64,000 nt of DNA from Streptomyces sp. NBC_00820 (GCF_036347055.1 NZ_CP108882.1:4444501-4508500), one strand, 5' to 3'. Counted from the first letter of the stretch, positions 1 to 9,039 are shown. Notes: a model not told the origin generated them from the letters alone. Numbers and translations: made by a program.

Positions 1-1
1 C

Positions 2-394
2 GTGACGACCGGCCGTGACCGCCGCTGCGGCTGGTTCGACGCCGTGATCGCCCGCTACGCGACCCGTGTGAACGGCCTGACCGACTTCTTCCTCACCAAG
101 CTGGACGTGCTGACCGGCTGGGAGGAGATCCCGGTGTGCGTGGCGTACGAGATCGACGGCAAGCGTGTCGAGGAACTCCCGTACTCCCAGACCGACTTCC
201 ACCACGCGAAGCCGATCTACGAGACGCTGCCGGGCTGGTCGGAGGACATCACGAAGGCGAAGACCTTCGAGGACCTCCCCAAGAACGCCCAGAACTACGT
301 CAAGGCGCTCGAGGAGATGTCCGGCGCCCCGATCTCCGCGATCGGTGTGGGACCGGGCCGCGACGAGACGATCGAGATCAACTCGTTCATCTGA
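2..394 (+). CDS. purA: Adenylosuccinate synthetase, C-terminal part (truncated by window edge)
   Basis: Last 130 residues of PurA, the cytoplasmic enzyme that joins aspartate to IMP using GTP in AMP synthesis. The frame is open to the window edge, so the start lies outside; a full protein is about 425-430 residues. The signature TTGRxRRCGWFD opens the visible part and is the IMP/GTP-binding stretch of the family. The end [10 protein letters not shown] is also typical. A strong hairpin follows the stop, so it is probably the end of its transcript. Identification rests on the recognised family sequence. Confidence 0.95.
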   Translation: MTTGRDRRCGWFDAVIARYATRVNGLTDFFLTKLDVLTGWEEIPVCVAYEIDGKRVEELPYSQTDFHHAKPIYETLPGWSEDITKAKTFEDLPKNAQNYVKALEEMSGAPISAIGVGPGRDETIEINSFI

Positions 395-405
395 GCCGCT
401 CACCA

Positions 406-449
406 CCGGGCCGGTACCCGGGGCGACCACGCCCCGGGTACCGGCCCGG
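406..449 (+). terminator. Strong hairpin after purA
   Basis: Perfect inverted repeat with 19-bp arms (CCGGGCCGGTACCCGGGGC and its complement) and a 6-nt loop, 11 bp after the purA stop. There is no clear U-tract, as is usual for Streptomyces terminators. Confidence 0.8.
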
Positions 450-481
450 CCGCGTGTCCGGCTTCCCCGCGCCCCCGCCCC

Positions 482-519
482 CGCGCTTCCTCGCGCATCC
501 CGCGCTTCCTCGCGCATCC
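482..519. repeat. 19-bp tandem duplication
   Basis: Two exact adjacent copies of cgcgcttcctcgcgcatcc in the spacer after purA, followed by a partial third start. No function is apparent. Confidence 0.8.
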
Positions 520-600
520 CGCGCGGCCCGCGCCCACGGTGTCTCCCGGCCCCGACCTGCCCGGCGGGCGGTCCCGGCCCGTGCGCGGTGCAATCGGAGT

Positions 601-813
601 ATGGGCATCCACCGGAACGACCGATGCCGGGGGCCGTACGGCGGGGAGGGCGACGCGGCGCACGGCACCGACTGCGCCGATCTCGCCGTCTTCGAGGTCG
701 GGCGGCACGGCAGGCCGCCGCTGCGGGTGTGCCCGGTGCATCTGGGGCCCTCGCTGCTGCTGGCGAGCGGGGTGCTGTGGCCGCCGGTGATCAGGCTGGT
801 GGGGCGGCTGTGA
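601..813 (+). CDS. Small hypothetical protein, 70 aa
   Basis: Begins MGIHRNDRCRGPYGG and ends PPVIRLVGRL. It has a Cys/His-containing middle (DCADLAVFEVGRHG, VCPVHLGP) and a short hydrophobic C-terminus (LGPSLLLASGVLWPPVIRL). I do not recognise a family. Third positions are GC-rich and the ORF sits alone between the purA terminator and the next gene. The GGAG just before the ATG is too close to be an ideal ribosome binding site, so the start, and even coding status, are uncertain. Confidence 0.45.
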   Translation: MGIHRNDRCRGPYGGEGDAAHGTDCADLAVFEVGRHGRPPLRVCPVHLGPSLLLASGVLWPPVIRLVGRL

Positions 814-879
814 GGGGGCCGGGGGCCCCGCGGACCGGGGGACCTCCCCCGCGGCCCGGAGGTGTCTCGTGACCCATCC

Positions 880-898
880 TTGACCTGGACATGGTCAA
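880..898. promoter_or_regulatory. Inverted repeat TTGACC-N7-GGTCAA
   Basis: Perfect 6-bp arms about 105 bp upstream of the 5'-nucleotidase start. It could be an operator or part of a promoter (TTGACC resembles a -35 box), but no good -10 box follows at the right distance. Confidence 0.3.
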
Positions 899-1001
899 AT
901 TCTGGTTCTCGCGGCCGATGGGCGCGAGCACGATCTACGCGGGTAGCCCCCGCACGATGGCGACCTCTGCCCGCGTCCACTCCAGTCTCCCGGGAGCCCG
1001 T

Positions 1002-2819
1002 ATGCCCACCTCGCCCCTCGACCGCCGCGCGTTCCTGCAGAAGTCGGCCGTCACCACGGCCGCCGTCGCCGCCGCAGGACAGCTCGGTACCGCCACCGCC
1101 GAGGCCGCCGGCCGTACCCCCGAAAAGGCGCCGCGCACCTGGTCGTTCTCCATCCTGGGCACCACCGACCTGCACAGCCACGTCTTCGACTGGGACTACT
1201 ACAAGGACGCCGCCTACACCGACAAGGCGGGCAACTCCGTGGGCGTCGCCCGGGTGGCCACCCTCGTCAAGCAGCAGCGCGCGGCCAAGGGCGAGGACCG
1301 CGTCCTGCTCGTCGACGCCGGCGACATCATCCAGGGCACCTCGCTCGCCTACTACTTCGCCCGCGTCGACCCGATCACCGGCACCGACGGCAAGCGCGGC
1401 CCGCGCCACCCCATGGCCGCCGCCATGAACCACATGCGCTACGACGCCGCCGCCCTCGGCAACCACGAGTTCAACTACGGCATCGAGGTGCTGCGCAAGT
1501 TCGAGGAGCAGTGCCGCTTCCCGCTGCTCGCCGCGAACGCCCTGGACGCGAAGACGCTCCGGCCGGCCTTCGAGCCGTACACCGTGAAGCGCATCCGCGT
1601 CCCCGGCGCGCCCGACATCAAGGTGGGCATCCTCGGCCTGACCAACCCCGGCATCGCCCTCTGGGACAAGGACAACGTCAACGGGAAGATGGTCTTCCCC
1701 GGCCTGGTCGAGCAGGCGAGGAAGTACGTGCCCCGGATGCGCGCGCTCGGCTGCGACGTCGTCTTCCTGACCGACCACTCCGGCCTGGACGGCTCCTCCT
1801 CCTACGGCGACGCGCTCCCCTACGTCGAGAACGCCTCCAACCTCGTCGCCGAACAGGTCCCCGGCATCGACGCCATCCTCGTGGGCCACACCCACGTGGA
1901 GGTCCCGTCGTACACGGTGAAGAACGCGGAGAGCGGCGAGGAGGTCCTCCTCTCCGAGCCGTACTGCTGGGGCTACCGCCTCAGCGTCTTCGACTTCGAG
2001 CTCGAACTGCGCCACGGCCGCTGGCACGTCACGGACAAGAAGGCGCAGACCCTCAACCCCGCTTCCGCGGAAGAGGACCCGGAGATCAGGAAGCTCCTGG
2101 AGGCCGACCACGAACTGGTCGTGAAGTACGTCAACACGGCGGTCGGCACCTGCACCCAGGACCTCTCCGCGGCGGAGTCCTGCTGGAAGGACGTGCCCAT
2201 CATGGACTTCATCCACAAGGTCCAGGCGGACACCGTGAAGGCGGGCCTGTCCACGGCCGACGCGGCCCTGCCGCTCATCTCGGTCGCCGCGCCCTTCAGC
2301 CGCACGGCCGACATCCCGCAGGGCAGCGTGACCATCAAGGACATCGCCGGCCTCTACATCTACGACAACACCCTCTACGGCAAGAAGCTCACGGGCGCCC
2401 AGCTGCGCGACTACCTCGAATACGCGGCGAAGTACTACCACCAGGTCCCGGCCGGCACGCGGGTCGACACCGCGACGCTCACAGGCGCCAACAACTTCTG
2501 GGACTACATGTACGACACGGCGGCGGGCGTCTCCTACGACATCGACATCGCCCGGCCCGAGGGCTCCCGCATCACGAACCTCACCTACGAGGGCGCCCCG
2601 GTCGCCGACGACCAGGTCTTCGTCGTCGCCGTCAACAACTACCGCGCCAACGGCGGTTCGGGCTATCCGCACATGGCCTCGGCGGACATCGCCTACAGCT
2701 CGACCAACGAGATCCGCCAGCTGATGATCGACTACGTGACCGCGAAGAAGTCCCTCGACCCGGCGGACTTCGCCGTGACGGACTGGCGGCTCACGCAGGA
2801 CGGCACCCCGGTGTTCTGA
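1002..2819 (+). CDS. Tat-exported bifunctional metallophosphatase / 5'-nucleotidase
   Basis: A 605-aa secreted phosphoesterase of the UshA/CpdB type, expected to cleave phosphate from nucleotides or cyclic nucleotides outside the cell. Residues 7-13 (DRRAFLQ) form a twin-arginine signal, followed by an Ala-rich hydrophobic stretch. Metal-binding motifs of the calcineurin-like domain are visible: D56/H58 in TTDLHSH, DAGDIIQGT, GNHE at 153-156 and GHTH near 296. The C-terminal half is a 5'-nucleotidase substrate domain ending in NNYRANGGSGYP. I chose the ATG preceded by CGGGAG because the Tat motif then falls at the N-terminus. An in-frame ATG 111 bp upstream would bury it. A hairpin separates this gene from the convergent neighbour. 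Confidence 0.9.
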   Translation: MPTSPLDRRAFLQKSAVTTAAVAAAGQLGTATAEAAGRTPEKAPRTWSFSILGTTDLHSHVFDWDYYKDAAYTDKAGNSVGVARVATLVKQQRAAKGEDRVLLVDAGDIIQGTSLAYYFARVDPITGTDGKRGPRHPMAAAMNHMRYDAAALGNHEFNYGIEVLRKFEEQCRFPLLAANALDAKTLRPAFEPYTVKRIRVPGAPDIKVGILGLTNPGIALWDKDNVNGKMVFPGLVEQARKYVPRMRALGCDVVFLTDHSGLDGSSSYGDALPYVENASNLVAEQVPGIDAILVGHTHVEVPSYTVKNAESGEEVLLSEPYCWGYRLSVFDFELELRHGRWHVTDKKAQTLNPASAEEDPEIRKLLEADHELVVKYVNTAVGTCTQDLSAAESCWKDVPIMDFIHKVQADTVKAGLSTADAALPLISVAAPFSRTADIPQGSVTIKDIAGLYIYDNTLYGKKLTGAQLRDYLEYAAKYYHQVPAGTRVDTATLTGANNFWDYMYDTAAGVSYDIDIARPEGSRITNLTYEGAPVADDQVFVVAVNNYRANGGSGYPHMASADIAYSSTNEIRQLMIDYVTAKKSLDPADFAVTDWRLTQDGTPVF

Positions 2820-2830
2820 CCGCGGGAAGG

Positions 2831-2863
2831 CGCGCCCGGACGCTCCCCGAGCGGCCGGGCGCG
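2831..2863. terminator. Bidirectional hairpin between convergent genes
   Basis: Stem of 9 plus 3 bp (CGCGCCCGG, one A-G mismatch, CGC) around an 8-nt loop, placed between the 5'-nucleotidase stop and the stop of the reverse-strand gene. Confidence 0.75.
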
Positions 2864-2871
2864 TCCCGTCG

Positions 2872-3522
2872 TCAGCTGAACACGATCATCGAGCCCTGCG
2901 CCAGCGAGCGCGTCGCCGCCGCGTGCAGACCGAGCCACACGTGCCGTTCCCGGGCGAAGGGGCTGGGGTCGTACGGCGCCGGTACGGCCGGCTCCTCCAG
3001 CTCGGTGGGCGCGGCCGGCGGCGCGGGCGCGGCCGGGGGGTTCGCCGCGTCGATGCCGATCGACGCGGCGACGTACTCCAGTTCGCGCAGCAGGGCGTGG
3101 GACGAGCCCAAGGGGCCCCCGCCCGCCAGGAGTTCGTCGTTGGAGAGGGGCGCCGGGAAGTCGACGGGGACGTACGCGCCCGCGTGGTCGTAGTGCCAGA
3201 CCAGGTGCGACTGCTGGGCCGTGGACTCGAACATCTCCAGCAACTGCTCGTAGTCGCCGCCGAGTTCGTCCACCGGGGTGACGGGCAGCCCGCAGACCTG
3301 GAGCAGGTAGGCCCGGCGCAGGAAGTGCAGCGCGTCGTAGTCGAAACCGGCCACCGGGGCGACCTCGCCGGACAGGCCCGGCATGTACTGGTACACCGGC
3401 ACCGGCGGGAGGCCGGCCGAGGCCAGCGCGTTGTTGTAGTGCGCGAGTTCCTCGGCGAACGGGTTGTCCGGGGTGTGGCACAACACGTCGACGAGCGGTA
3501 CCAGCCACAGGTCGCAGGCCAA
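2872..3522 (-). CDS. Conserved hypothetical protein, 216 aa
   Basis: Soluble protein with no membrane segment or recognised domain. Its start ACDLWLVPLVDVLCH is hydrophobic, the middle holds aromatic-rich segments (YQYMPGL, WHYDHAGAYVP), and a Pro/Ala linker precedes the C-terminal HVWLGLHAAATRSL. I prefer a TTG start because GAGGAG lies 6 nt before it; a GTG 39 bp further upstream has no ribosome binding site. The gene stands alone, convergent with the nucleotidase and upstream of the GntR gene on the same strand. I cannot assign a function. Confidence 0.6.
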   Translation of the reverse strand: MACDLWLVPLVDVLCHTPDNPFAEELAHYNNALASAGLPPVPVYQYMPGLSGEVAPVAGFDYDALHFLRRAYLLQVCGLPVTPVDELGGDYEQLLEMFESTAQQSHLVWHYDHAGAYVPVDFPAPLSNDELLAGGGPLGSSHALLRELEYVAASIGIDAANPPAAPAPPAAPTELEEPAVPAPYDPSPFARERHVWLGLHAAATRSLAQGSMIVFS

Positions 3523-3674
3523 AGAGGGCTCCTCGCATCGGTATGCGTGCCGTGCCTTCACGCACAGCGGTGGTCAGAAAGCGTAGTCGGTACGGGACCG
3601 GGTCAGCTCCCCTTGTGCACACCTTGTGCGCTTTTCGTGCGCCCTTCGCCCGCCGGGATCCGCGAGGCGGGACC

Positions 3675-3766
3675 TAGGGTCTTTTTTTCCGGATCAGGCC
3701 GGCTCCGGTCTGCGGCGCCTTCTCTGGCCGACCGCGACCCCGGCAAGATCCGGAAGAGAGGCCCTA
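3675..3766. mobile_element. MITE-like palindromic element
   Basis: Imperfect inverted repeat of about 92 bp with arms of about 40 nt. The left end reads tagggt-c-ttttttt-ccggatc and the right end, read inward on the other strand, tagggcctctcttccggatc. Similarity continues inward (GCCGG, GGTC). There is no coding capacity. The outer TAG of the right arm is the stop codon of the GntR gene. A related half copy occurs at 25355-25375. Confidence 0.55.
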
Positions 3767-4456
3767 ACCCGCGGCCAGCCGCTCGATCAGCTCCAGGGAG
3801 TGGGCGTTGGCGGCGGCGACGATCCCCCGGGCGGCCTCGTACTCGCGGTGGGCCAGCGCGTCGACCAGCGCGGTGTGTTCGGCCCACAGCCGGCCGCGCA
3901 CGTCGGGCAGCCGGCGCAGGTGCTGGACCGCGCACACCCAGGACCGCAGGCGCAGCCGGTGCAGGAAGTCGGCGAGGTAGGGGTTGCCGAACAGACAGCT
4001 CAACTCGCGCCAGAAGCGCAGGTCGTAGCCGACGAGCACGCCGAGGTCACCGGCCGCGGCGGCCCGCTGGGCCTCCTCGCCGCGCCGGCGGACGGTGGCG
4101 AGCGCGGCGGCCGTCCGCGGGTCCGCGCTGTCGGCGAAGGCCGGGTGGCCGGCGGTGAGCGACTGGAACATGCCGTCGGTGACCAGGCTGCGGGCCGCGA
4201 TCATGCCCCGGTAGTCCGCGGGGGAGTACTCGGGGACGCTGAAGCCGCGGTGCTGATCGGCCTCCAGGATGCCCTGCGCGGACAGGTCGACCAGCGCCTC
4301 GCGGACCGGGGTCGCGGAGACGCCGTACTGGTCGGCGATCTCCTTGACGGTGAACGCCCGGCCCGGCCTGAGCCGCCCCGCCAGCACCTCGTCCCGCAGC
4401 GCGTCCGCGATCTGCTGACGCAGGGTGCTGCGCGTCACGGCGCCGTTGCCGGGCAT
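3764..4456 (-). CDS. GntR family transcriptional regulator (FCD/FadR subfamily)
   Basis: A 230-aa DNA-binding regulator. The winged helix-turn-helix spans about residues 10-70 (IADQYGVSATPVREAL is the recognition region). The rest is helical with Asp/Arg/His residues typical of the FCD effector domain (AARSLVTDGMF, RFWRELSCLFGN), which binds small carboxylates in known members. The start used has GAGGAG 9 nt upstream; a longer frame with ATG 51 bp earlier is possible but unsupported. It is transcribed away from the aminotransferase and may control it, but that is inference. Its stop codon is formed by the end of the palindromic element. Confidence 0.85.
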   Translation of the reverse strand: MPGNGAVTRSTLRQQIADALRDEVLAGRLRPGRAFTVKEIADQYGVSATPVREALVDLSAQGILEADQHRGFSVPEYSPADYRGMIAARSLVTDGMFQSLTAGHPAFADSADPRTAAALATVRRRGEEAQRAAAAGDLGVLVGYDLRFWRELSCLFGNPYLADFLHRLRLRSWVCAVQHLRRLPDVRGRLWAEHTALVDALAHREYEAARGIVAAANAHSLELIERLAAG

Positions 4457-4568
4457 GGTCCGGGGTCTCCTCATGCGTGGGGGTGACGTACTCGTACGTA
4501 CGCGCACATCTTTACGAGCACGTCACCTTACGCGTTCATGCCTACCCGGCGGCAGCCGTGGTGCCGGT

Positions 4569-5924
4569 TTACGCCGTGTGCTCGTCGGCGGCGCTCAGGG
4601 CCGCGTCCAGAGCCGCGAGACCCTCCTTCAGCTCGGCCTCCGTCGCGTTGCACGGCGGCACCACGTGGGTGCGGTTCATGTTCACGAAGGGCCAGACGCC
4701 GTGCTTCTTGGCGGCCGCCGCGAACGCGGCCATCGGGGCGTTCGCCTCGCCGGCCGCGTTGTAGGGGACCAGCGGCTCGCGGGTCTCCCGGTTCCTCACC
4801 AGCTCCAGCGCCCAGAACATGCCGACTCCGCGGACCTCGCCGACGCTGGGGTGCCGCTCGGCCAGCGCGGCGAGGCCCGGTCCGAGGACCGTCTCGCCGA
4901 GCAGCTTGGCGTTCTCCACCACGCCCTCCTCGGCCATCACGTCGATCGTGGCGACCGCGGCGGCGCAGGCCAGCGGGTGACCGGAGTAGGTCAGGCCGCC
5001 GGGGTACGGCCGCTTGCCGAAGGTCTCCGCGATCCGCTGCGAGATCGCGACACCGCCGAGCGGCACGTAACCGGAGTTCACGCCCTTGGCGAAGGTCATC
5101 AGGTCGGGGACGACACCGGACAGGTCGGCCGCGAACCACTCACCGGTGCGCCCGAAGCCCGCCATGACCTCGTCCAGGACGAAGACGATCCCGTACTTGT
5201 CGCAGATCTCCCGGACGCCGGCCAGGTAGCCGGGCGGCGGGATCATGATCCCGGCGGTGCCCGGGATGGTCTCCAGGATGATCGCCGCGACCGTGCCGGG
5301 CCCCTCGAAGGCGATCGTCGTCTCCAGGTGCTCCAGCGCCCGCGCGGTCTCCTGCTCCTCGGTCTCGGCGTAGAAGCGGGAGCGGTAGAGGAAGGGCGCC
5401 CAGAAGTGGACGACGCCGGCGCTGCCGCTGTCGGAGGGCCAGCGGCGCGGGTCGCCGGTGATGTTCACCGCCTGCTGCGTACCGCCGTGGTACGAGCGGT
5501 AGGCCGACAGCACCTTCGGGCGGCCCGTGTGCAGCCGCGCCATGCGCACGGCGTGCTCCACGGCGTCCGCGCCGCCGTTGGTGAAGAAGATCTTGTCCAG
5601 GTCACCGGGCGTCCGCTCGGCGATCAGCCGGGCCGCCTCCGAGCGTGCCTCGACGGCGAACGCCGGCGCGAACGTCGTCATCTTCGCGGCCTGCTCCTGG
5701 ATCGCCGCGACGACCTTCGGGTGCTGGTAGCCGATGTTGGTGAAGACGAGCCCGCTGGTGAAGTCCAGATACCGCTTGCCGTCGTAGTCCCAGAAGTACG
5801 ACCCCTCCGCGCCGGCGACGGCGAGCGGGTCGATGAGGTCCTGCGCGGACCAGGAGTGGAAGACGTGGGCGCGGTCCGCGGCCTTCACCGCGGCACCGGC
5901 TTCGGGGTTGGGCTGAGGGGTCAT
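4569..5924 (-). CDS. Class III PLP-dependent aminotransferase
   Basis: A 451-aa enzyme of the omega-amino acid:pyruvate / beta-alanine transaminase group. It contains the class III signature region with the PLP lysine at about 279 in MTFAKGVNSGY, the cofactor Asp in VFVLDEVMAGFGRTG, and the phosphate-binding FFTNGGADAVEHA. Length is normal. The substrate cannot be read from the sequence. No ribosome binding site precedes the ATG, but TACGCT lies 7 nt before it, so translation may be leaderless. The GntR regulator next to it on the same strand is a possible controller. Confidence 0.88.
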   Translation of the reverse strand: MTPQPNPEAGAAVKAADRAHVFHSWSAQDLIDPLAVAGAEGSYFWDYDGKRYLDFTSGLVFTNIGYQHPKVVAAIQEQAAKMTTFAPAFAVEARSEAARLIAERTPGDLDKIFFTNGGADAVEHAVRMARLHTGRPKVLSAYRSYHGGTQQAVNITGDPRRWPSDSGSAGVVHFWAPFLYRSRFYAETEEQETARALEHLETTIAFEGPGTVAAIILETIPGTAGIMIPPPGYLAGVREICDKYGIVFVLDEVMAGFGRTGEWFAADLSGVVPDLMTFAKGVNSGYVPLGGVAISQRIAETFGKRPYPGGLTYSGHPLACAAAVATIDVMAEEGVVENAKLLGETVLGPGLAALAERHPSVGEVRGVGMFWALELVRNRETREPLVPYNAAGEANAPMAAFAAAAKKHGVWPFVNMNRTHVVPPCNATEAELKEGLAALDAALSAADEHTA

Positions 5925-5931
5925 GCGGCCG

Positions 5932-5937
5932 AGCGTA
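5932..5937 (-). promoter_or_regulatory. Candidate -10 box (leaderless) for the aminotransferase
   Basis: TACGCT on the reverse strand, 7 nt from the ATG, fitting TANNNT with transcription starting at or near the start codon. Confidence 0.35.
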
Positions 5938-6037
5938 GATGTCCGGGAGACGGGTGCGACATCGGCGTCCTGTTCCCTGGGCGGCGGGAATGCGCGACAG
6001 ACTGTCGAGCGTGGGACCGCGTGGCGCCGGGTGCGGC

Positions 6038-6095
6038 GGGCGTGGTGCGCGCGGTACGGCGGCTTCGGGCGTGGTGTGCGCGGCACGGCGGCGCC
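6038..6095. repeat. 29-bp degenerate tandem repeat
   Basis: Two adjacent units beginning gggcgtggtg, about 25 of 29 positions identical, in the 300-bp spacer between the aminotransferase and kinase genes. The rest of that spacer shows only a possible TATTCT box near 6153 and no gene. Confidence 0.5.
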
Positions 6096-6225
6096 GGGCG
6101 CCGTTACGGAACCGTCGATCAGGGCGCGGGCCACGGCCCTCACCGCCGCACTATTCTCGATTCCGGTGCGTGCACAGGGTTTTGCGCGTGCGGGGGTGCG
6201 CGCTTGGGGGGAAGGCGGGGCGGCC

Positions 6226-8253
6226 ATGGAGAAGCTGGAACCGGGAGATCCGCAGCGTATCGGCGGGTACCGGCTGCTGGCGCGGCTGGGCTCGGGCGGC
6301 ATGGGGAACGTGTATCTGGCCCGCTCGGACCGGGGCCGTACCGTCGCCGTGAAACTGGTGCGGCGGGAACTCGCGCAGCAGGAGGAGTTCCGGGCGCGGT
6401 TCCGGCGGGAGGTGGGGGCCGCGCGACGTGTCGGCGGGTACTGGACCGCGCCCGTGCTCGACGCGGACACCGAGGCGCCGGTGCCCTGGGTGGCCACCGG
6501 GTACGTGGCCGGGCCGAGCCTCCAGCAGGTCGTCGGGCACGATCACGGGGCGCTGCCCGAGCGGTCGGTACGGATTCTCGCGGCCGGGCTCGCGCACGCG
6601 CTGAAGGACGTCCACGCGGCGGGGATCGTGCACCGGGATCTGAAGCCGTCCAACGTGCTGGTGACCATCGACGGGCCGCGGGTGATCGACTTCGGGATCG
6701 CGCGGGCGCTGGAGACGGTGGCGGGGGAGGGGCTGACCGTCACCGGATCGCTGGTGGGGTCGCCCGGGTTCATGGCGCCGGAGCAGGTGCGCGGGGATCG
6801 CGTCACGCCGGCGTGCGACGTGTTCTGTCTGGGGTCCGTGCTGGCTTACGCGGCCACCGGTGTGCTGCCCTTCGGGGACGTGAGCAGCGGGGTGCACGCG
6901 TTGATGTTCCGGATCGCGCAGGAGGAGCCGGATCTGACGGGGGTGCCGGAGGGGATCGCCGACCTCGTGCGGGAGTGCCTGCGCAAGGACCCCGCCGCCC
7001 GGCCCTCGTTGGATGTCCTGCTGGAGCGGGTGGGGGCGGAGCAGACCGTCTCCGACGGGCGGGCCCGGGACCCCTGGCTGCCGGGGGCGCTGGTCGCGCA
7101 GCTGGGGCGGCACGCGGTGGGGCTGCTGGAGGTGGAGGACCCGGAGGGCGGGGACTCCGCGGGTGCGGGTGCGGGTGCTGGGGCGGGTTCGGGTTCGGTT
7201 GTGGGGGCGGATTCGGTTGCGGTGGTGGGGGAGGGTGCGGGTTCTGGGGTGAGCACCGTGCCTTCGGCCGGGTTCCCGCCCGCACCGCTCGCACCGCCCG
7301 TACCGCCCGCGCCATCCGCGGCGGTTTCGTCGTCGGGTGCGGGTCGTCCCGGGCCGGTGGACGTGCCGTCGTCGGGTGCGGGTCGTCCTGGGTGGGGGGA
7401 CGCGGCCGGTGCCGGTTCGGCGGGGGCCGAGCATGCCGCTGTCGCCGACGGAGGGGCCGGGCCCGCCACGCCGGGGGCGGACGCGTACGTACCGACGTGG
7501 GGGACGGGGCAGGCCACGCCGCCCGGGGCGCCCCCGGGGTACGGGTATCCGCAGCACCATCCCCAGACCTACCCCCAGGCTCAGGCCCAGGCTCCGGCCG
7601 GGTACGGGTATCCGCCGCAGTCGTACGTCCCTCCGTCCTACGGGCCGCCGCCGGCGGGAACGGGGGAACGGGGGAACGGGCGGTCCACCGTGCTGCTCGT
7701 CGTGATCGCGCTGGTCGTGGCGCTGGGGGCCGGGGGTTCCGTCTACGCGCTGCTGAGCCACGGGGGCAAGGACACGGGCACGCGTGGCGGCGCCCCCGCG
7801 ACCGGCGGCGGGGCGAGCGCGTCGACGGCCTCCGGGGCGTCCGCTCCGGCCACCCCCGACGCCTCCGCGTCGGGCTCCGCGTCCCCGCCCGCCGGCGGGG
7901 TGATCCCGGCCGCCTATCTCGGCACCTGGGAGACCAGCATCGACAACGACGGCGGGGCCAACACGCGGAAGCTGACCATCGCCCAGGGCAAGGCCGGGGA
8001 CACGGTGCTCACGCTCGTCGCCGACGGGCCCACCGACGGCGGCGGGTCCTACCACTGCGTGTTCGAGGCGAAGCTCGCCGAAGCGCCGGCCGGGAACGGG
8101 CCGCTGGAGATGGGGCCGTCGACCGTGGTCTCCGGCGCGCCGGCCTCCTCCTGCTCCCCGGGCGAGGCCACCGAGGTGACACTGCAGCCGGACGGCAGGC
8201 TCAAGCGGGCGAAGCGGAGCGGCGCGGAGAGCCTGACGTACAGCAGGCGGTGA
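6226..8253 (+). CDS. Receptor-type Ser/Thr protein kinase
   Basis: A 675-aa Hanks-type kinase. The cytoplasmic kinase domain covers about residues 12-275: glycine loop GSGGMG at 22-27, ATP lysine K43, catalytic HRDLKPSN near 135-142, DFGIA near 155-159, and APEQ. A long Ala/Gly/Pro-rich juxtamembrane linker rich in PQ and PY repeats follows. One membrane helix lies near 487-508 (VLLVVIALVVALG), then an extracellular domain of about 165 residues with a pair of Cys. There are no PASTA repeats, so the signal is unknown. The start has AAGG upstream. Confidence 0.92.
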   Translation: MEKLEPGDPQRIGGYRLLARLGSGGMGNVYLARSDRGRTVAVKLVRRELAQQEEFRARFRREVGAARRVGGYWTAPVLDADTEAPVPWVATGYVAGPSLQQVVGHDHGALPERSVRILAAGLAHALKDVHAAGIVHRDLKPSNVLVTIDGPRVIDFGIARALETVAGEGLTVTGSLVGSPGFMAPEQVRGDRVTPACDVFCLGSVLAYAATGVLPFGDVSSGVHALMFRIAQEEPDLTGVPEGIADLVRECLRKDPAARPSLDVLLERVGAEQTVSDGRARDPWLPGALVAQLGRHAVGLLEVEDPEGGDSAGAGAGAGAGSGSVVGADSVAVVGEGAGSGVSTVPSAGFPPAPLAPPVPPAPSAAVSSSGAGRPGPVDVPSSGAGRPGWGDAAGAGSAGAEHAAVADGGAGPATPGADAYVPTWGTGQATPPGAPPGYGYPQHHPQTYPQAQAQAPAGYGYPPQSYVPPSYGPPPAGTGERGNGRSTVLLVVIALVVALGAGGSVYALLSHGGKDTGTRGGAPATGGGASASTASGASAPATPDASASGSASPPAGGVIPAAYLGTWETSIDNDGGANTRKLTIAQGKAGDTVLTLVADGPTDGGGSYHCVFEAKLAEAPAGNGPLEMGPSTVVSGAPASSCSPGEATEVTLQPDGRLKRAKRSGAESLTYSRR

Positions 8254-8289
8254 GGCCCCGGACCGGGCCGCCGGCGCCGTCGGTACCGC

Positions 8290-9039
8290 CTACCGGGGCT
8301 CCGGTGGCCGTTGCCTGGGCATGTTCGGACGGGTGCCGTTCGCCGGGGGCAGCGGAAGGCGGCCCGCGGGACCGGAGGACTCCGCCCGCACCCCGGACGA
8401 CACCGCCGCCTGGATCCCCAGCGGCGCGCACCCCGTGCGGAACTCCACCATCCAGTCGGCCGTCTCCATCCGCACCAGCTCGGTGACGTCCTCGGAGAAG
8501 CGCCGCAGCACCCCGAGGCACCGCTCGGTCGCCTCGCTCGCGGTGCCCTCGGCCGGCCCCAGCACCTCCCGCACGCACTCCGACGCCCAGTCGAACTGCA
8601 ACGCCTGCAGCCGCCGCTGCACGGCCTGCGCGGTGGCCACGTCCCTTATCCAGCCGGAGGTGACGCCGAAGAAGCGGTCGACGCCCACGCACGCCACCGC
8701 GAGCATCAGGGCCAGATAGCCCCAGGGCGCGACCCCGCCGACGACCCCGGTGAGGTCCAGCAGCGGCAGCGAGGCCCCGCAGACCGCGCCGGCCGCCGCA
8801 CCGGCCCGCAGCGCCCGCGCTCCGCGCCGCTTCCACACCCGGTCCGTCAGGTACCAGGCCGCCGTCCGCAGCGCCCCGTCCTCCACCCACCGGTACAGCT
8901 CGTCCAGCCGTTCGGCCGGCTCGCCCCAGTCGCCGAGCGGGAAGGCCCGCCCGGTCAGATCGCCCGGCCGCAGCCCGGCCGCGCCCTCGCCCCACCCGTC
9001 CTGAGGCGGACCCTCGGGCTGCATCTCCGGCTGACCCAC
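8290..9039 (-). CDS. SLATT-like two-helix membrane protein
   Basis: A 249-aa protein with a soluble N-terminus of about 75 residues, two membrane helices (about 79-98 and 103-123), then a helical segment (VATAQAVQRRLQALQFDWASECVR) and a Pro-rich tail. The arrangement of two helices followed by a coiled-coil region, and the motif DRFFG after helix 2, resemble SLATT domains, which are predicted pore-forming effectors in nucleotide-signalled defence. No nucleotide cyclase partner is adjacent. The GTG start is chosen for its AGGGAG ribosome binding site. It converges with the kinase gene. Confidence 0.6.
   Translation of the reverse strand: MGQPEMQPEGPPQDGWGEGAAGLRPGDLTGRAFPLGDWGEPAERLDELYRWVEDGALRTAAWYLTDRVWKRRGARALRAGAAAGAVCGASLPLLDLTGVVGGVAPWGYLALMLAVACVGVDRFFGVTSGWIRDVATAQAVQRRLQALQFDWASECVREVLGPAEGTASEATERCLGVLRRFSEDVTELVRMETADWMVEFRTGCAPLGIQAAVSSGVRAESSGPAGRLPLPPANGTRPNMPRQRPPEPR

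Noticed and set aside
387..2672. Very long reverse-strand open frame opposite the 5'-nucleotidase
   Set aside because: Composition (Val/Gly/Arg/Asp repeats) is the mirror of the GC-rich forward gene, which has clear family motifs, a Tat signal and a ribosome binding site.
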